From NCBI GenBank assembly GCA_964612995.1, contig CAZTGE010000102.1:1-15181 (forward strand): 15,181 bases of DNA, written 5' to 3'. Below are positions 13,564-15,181 of the stretch, piece by piece. Below the pieces are notes generated by a model. That model searched no databases. It was not told where the DNA came from and was given only the letters and a program-made list of their open reading frames with translations. The DNA comes from SLQH01 sp964612995 (GTDB lineage Bacteria > Planctomycetota > UBA11346). A program made the translations under genes and the position numbers. How positions within the stretch are numbered: position 1 is the stretch's first letter; each line of letters starts with the position of its first letter.

Positions 13564-14820
13564 GTGATTGAACGAGACCTGTCCCTCGCCTTGCGCGCCT
13601 CCCTGGCTCGCTACCCGATCGTCACCATCACCGGCCCTCGCCAGGCCGGGAAGACGACCCTTGCCAAGGCGGAGGTGACCAAGCCCTATGTCAATCTGGA
13701 GGCGCCCGACCTACGCCAGTTCGCTCGCGAGGACCCGCGTGGATTCCTGGGCCAGTACCAAGAAGGTGCCATCCTCGATGAGGTTCAGCACGTTCCCGAA
13801 CTGCTGAGCTATCTGCAGGTCGATGTCGATGCCGTGGCGGGCACCCCGCAGGGCCTCGGCCGTTGGGTGCTCACCGGTAGCCACCAGCCGCAGCTACGCG
13901 ACGCCTTGTCCCAGTCGCTTGCCGGTCGCACGGCCCTGCTGCACCTGATGCCCTTGAGCCTGGGCGAACTGGCACGTTGGCAGCGGCGCCATGGCTTGGA
14001 CGAACTGCTGGTGGACGGCTGCTATCCGCGCCTCCACGACGCCCTCATCCCGGCCCACCAGTTCCACGCCGACTACCTGGGCACCTATCTCGAGCGAGAC
14101 GTGCGCCAGATCCTGCGCGTCAGCGATCTCGGTCAATTCCAGCGCTTCCTGGGCTTCTTCGCCGGGCGCCATGCCCAGATCATGAACTACAGCCAACTCG
14201 CCGCCGATGTCGGCATCGACCAGACCACCGCCAAGGCCTGGTGCAATGTGCTGGAGGCCAGCCACGTTGCCCTGCCGCTGCGGCCCTGGTTCGCCAACAT
14301 CGGCAAGCGCCTGGGCAAGAGCCCCAAGTGGTATCTGACCGATAGCGGTCTGGCCGCATATCTGGTCGGCGTCACCAGCCCGCGCCATCTGGCGACGCAC
14401 GCGCATCGCGGCCATCTCTTCGAGGGCTTGATCGTCGCTGAGGCGATGAAGCTCATCGCGCATCACAACGCGCCCGCCCGTTGCCACGTCTTCAGCACCC
14501 AACGGGAGGAAGTGGACCTGCTGGTCGAAGCCAACGGCAAGGCCCTGGCCGTCGAAATCAAATCCGGCGCCACCGTCGCCAGCGACTGGTTCAAGAACCT
14601 GGACGCCATCGTGAAGGTCCCGCAGGCCGGAGTCGATGCGCGCATGCTCGTCTACGGTGGTGACGACGAGCAGCAGCGTACCCGTGGTCACGTCTGCCCC
14701 TGGTGGCTCTTTCCGCTGCGCCTGAGCGAGTGGCTGCAAGCCCATGATGCCCTGCCATCCACCCTGAGCGCGTCCGAGCTCGAGGGCCGCTTGCGTGCAT
14801 CCTTCGGCTCCGGCTCATAG
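13564..14820 (+). CDS. AAA ATPase with DUF4143 domain
   Basis: A 418-residue protein starting at GTG 13564, with a weak RBS. The N-terminal P-loop domain (AAA_14 type) has Walker A GPRQAGKTT (24-32), Walker B AILDEVQ (69-75) and a sensor-like VLTGSHQ (102-108). YLGTYLERDVRQI (171-183) and the following helical part are typical of the DUF4143 family, common in bacteria and archaea and often encoded singly. Near the C-terminus EEVDLLVE (315-322) and AVEIKSG (329-335) form the E...D...ExK pattern of a PD-(D/E)XK nuclease-like fold, as known for this family. Roles proposed for the family include defence, toxin-antitoxin and mobile-element functions, none proven. All key residues are intact. A GC-rich hairpin follows the stop, and a repeat copy lies just beyond. 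Confidence 0.93.
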   Translation: MIERDLSLALRASLARYPIVTITGPRQAGKTTLAKAEVTKPYVNLEAPDLRQFAREDPRGFLGQYQEGAILDEVQHVPELLSYLQVDVDAVAGTPQGLGRWVLTGSHQPQLRDALSQSLAGRTALLHLMPLSLGELARWQRRHGLDELLVDGCYPRLHDALIPAHQFHADYLGTYLERDVRQILRVSDLGQFQRFLGFFAGRHAQIMNYSQLAADVGIDQTTAKAWCNVLEASHVALPLRPWFANIGKRLGKSPKWYLTDSGLAAYLVGVTSPRHLATHAHRGHLFEGLIVAEAMKLIAHHNAPARCHVFSTQREEVDLLVEANGKALAVEIKSGATVASDWFKNLDAIVKVPQAGVDARMLVYGGDDEQQRTRGHVCPWWLFPLRLSEWLQAHDALPSTLSASELEGRLRASFGSGS

Positions 14821-14821
14821 C

Positions 14822-14836
14822 GCGGGCGCCGCCCGC
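14822..14836 (+). terminator. GC-rich hairpin after ATPase stop
   Basis: GCGGGC-GCC-GCCCGC begins 2 bp after the TAG stop: a perfect 6-bp stem with a 3-nt loop. There is no downstream T-run, so it may only slow RNA decay or assist termination. Confidence 0.45.
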
Positions 14837-14881
14837 ACCCCAAGGGGCATTGTGGCGGTCGGCACCCGCGCGGCTTATGTT

Positions 14882-14929
14882 CGCGGTGGCTCGCTCTGCG
14901 CTGCGCGCACTCGCCCCCGCTACGCCCCC
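14882..14929 (-). repeat. Module Q of the composite repeat (copy 2)
   Basis: The reverse complement matches 11562-11609 with only a few substitutions (GGGGGCGTAGCGGGG..., the CGCGCAGCGCAG core, GAGCGAGCC). It precedes palindrome copy 2 on the plus strand, so the Q-P block lies inverted relative to copy 1. Module R does not follow here. Confidence 0.85.
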
Positions 14930-14999
14930 ATTCCATTCCCCTGGAAGAGTGCCTGGAAAAGTGCGCATGGCCATGCGCACTTTTCCAGGGGAATGGAAT
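14930..14999. repeat. Palindrome module P (copy 2) with 12-bp duplication
   Basis: The inner 38 nt (14952-14989) are a perfect palindrome, CCTGGAAAAGTGCGCATGG and its complement. The outer arms ATTCCATTCC and GGAATGGAAT match copy 1. The left arm carries a tandem duplicate of CCTGGAARAGTG, absent from copy 1, which makes the hairpin asymmetric. Confidence 0.9.
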
Positions 15000-15166
15000 A
15001 AGCCACTGGCCAGCACCGGGCGACGAAGGCCTGCCCGTTTCAAATCCCGCCTGACGTAGCGCATGCGACGACAGGCATGTAGCTACTGTTATGGCAAGGC
15101 ATTCAGCATTCCTCTCGAGACTCTGACTCAGTGCGCGGTCCGAAACGCCAGTGGAGGAGATCGGCG

Positions 15167-15181
15167 ATGTATTCCTGTGCC
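15167..15181 (+). CDS. Possible gene start, runs off window
   Basis: ATG at 15167 follows GGAGGAG (15153-15159) with a 7-nt gap, the best ribosome-binding site in this part of the window. Only five codons (MYSCA) are visible, so no identity can be given. Between 15001 and 15166 no other feature was recognised. Confidence 0.4.

Overview
The window is GC-rich chromosomal DNA (about two-thirds G+C by eye) from an unidentified bacterium. Several things hint at the PVC superphylum (Planctomycetota, Lentisphaerota, Kiritimatiellota): a URO-D-like enzyme with a divergent cupin-AraC regulator, a sulfatase beside an IclR regulator, and a secreted metzincin protease. This is an inference from gene content only. 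No rRNA, tRNA or CRISPR was seen.

Layout. (1) Positions 1-2882, minus strand: a compact thiol/sulfur operon, read as ArsR-rhodanese regulator, lipoprotein module, DsrE-like protein, small unknown protein, CGGC-domain protein and a SAM methyltransferase that runs off the window through a dispersed repeat. The regulator and lipoprotein lie in one open frame. That frame meets an in-frame TGA at 1845-1847, and 44 more protein-like codons follow in the same frame. A hairpin fitting the general bacterial SECIS model begins 10 nt after the TGA. (2) 3041-6850, plus strand: a SNF2-family ATPase and a SWIM zinc-finger protein, 12 bp apart, followed by a degenerate minisatellite (6921-7087). (3) 7262-8732: a small four-helix membrane protein, the C-terminal part of a sulfatase (minus) and the C-terminal part of an IclR regulator (plus). 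The last two meet near 8317, as if a deletion had removed both 5' ends and their shared promoter. (4) 8736-10995: a URO-D-like enzyme and a divergent AraC regulator. (5) 10996-11911: about 900 bp without an intact gene, holding a MITE-like element, an ISAs1-like transposase remnant, a 58-nt palindrome and a run of six hairpins. (6) 11912-13147, minus: a secreted metzincin-type protease. (7) 13564-14820, plus: an AAA ATPase of the DUF4143 type. It is followed by an inverted second copy of the palindromic repeat and, at 15167, the possible start of another gene.

How the genes may work together. The first operon suggests persulfide or thiol sensing (ArsR-rhodanese) controlling small cysteine-rich sulfur-handling proteins and an envelope lipoprotein. 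SNF2 and SWIM form a recurrent bacterial pair of unknown role in DNA transactions. The URO-D/AraC pair looks like a regulated catabolic or methyl-transfer step. The most unusual signals are the TGA-interrupted lipoprotein with its hairpin, the double-truncated sulfatase/IclR junction, and the repeat-rich spacer whose modules recur at both ends of the window.
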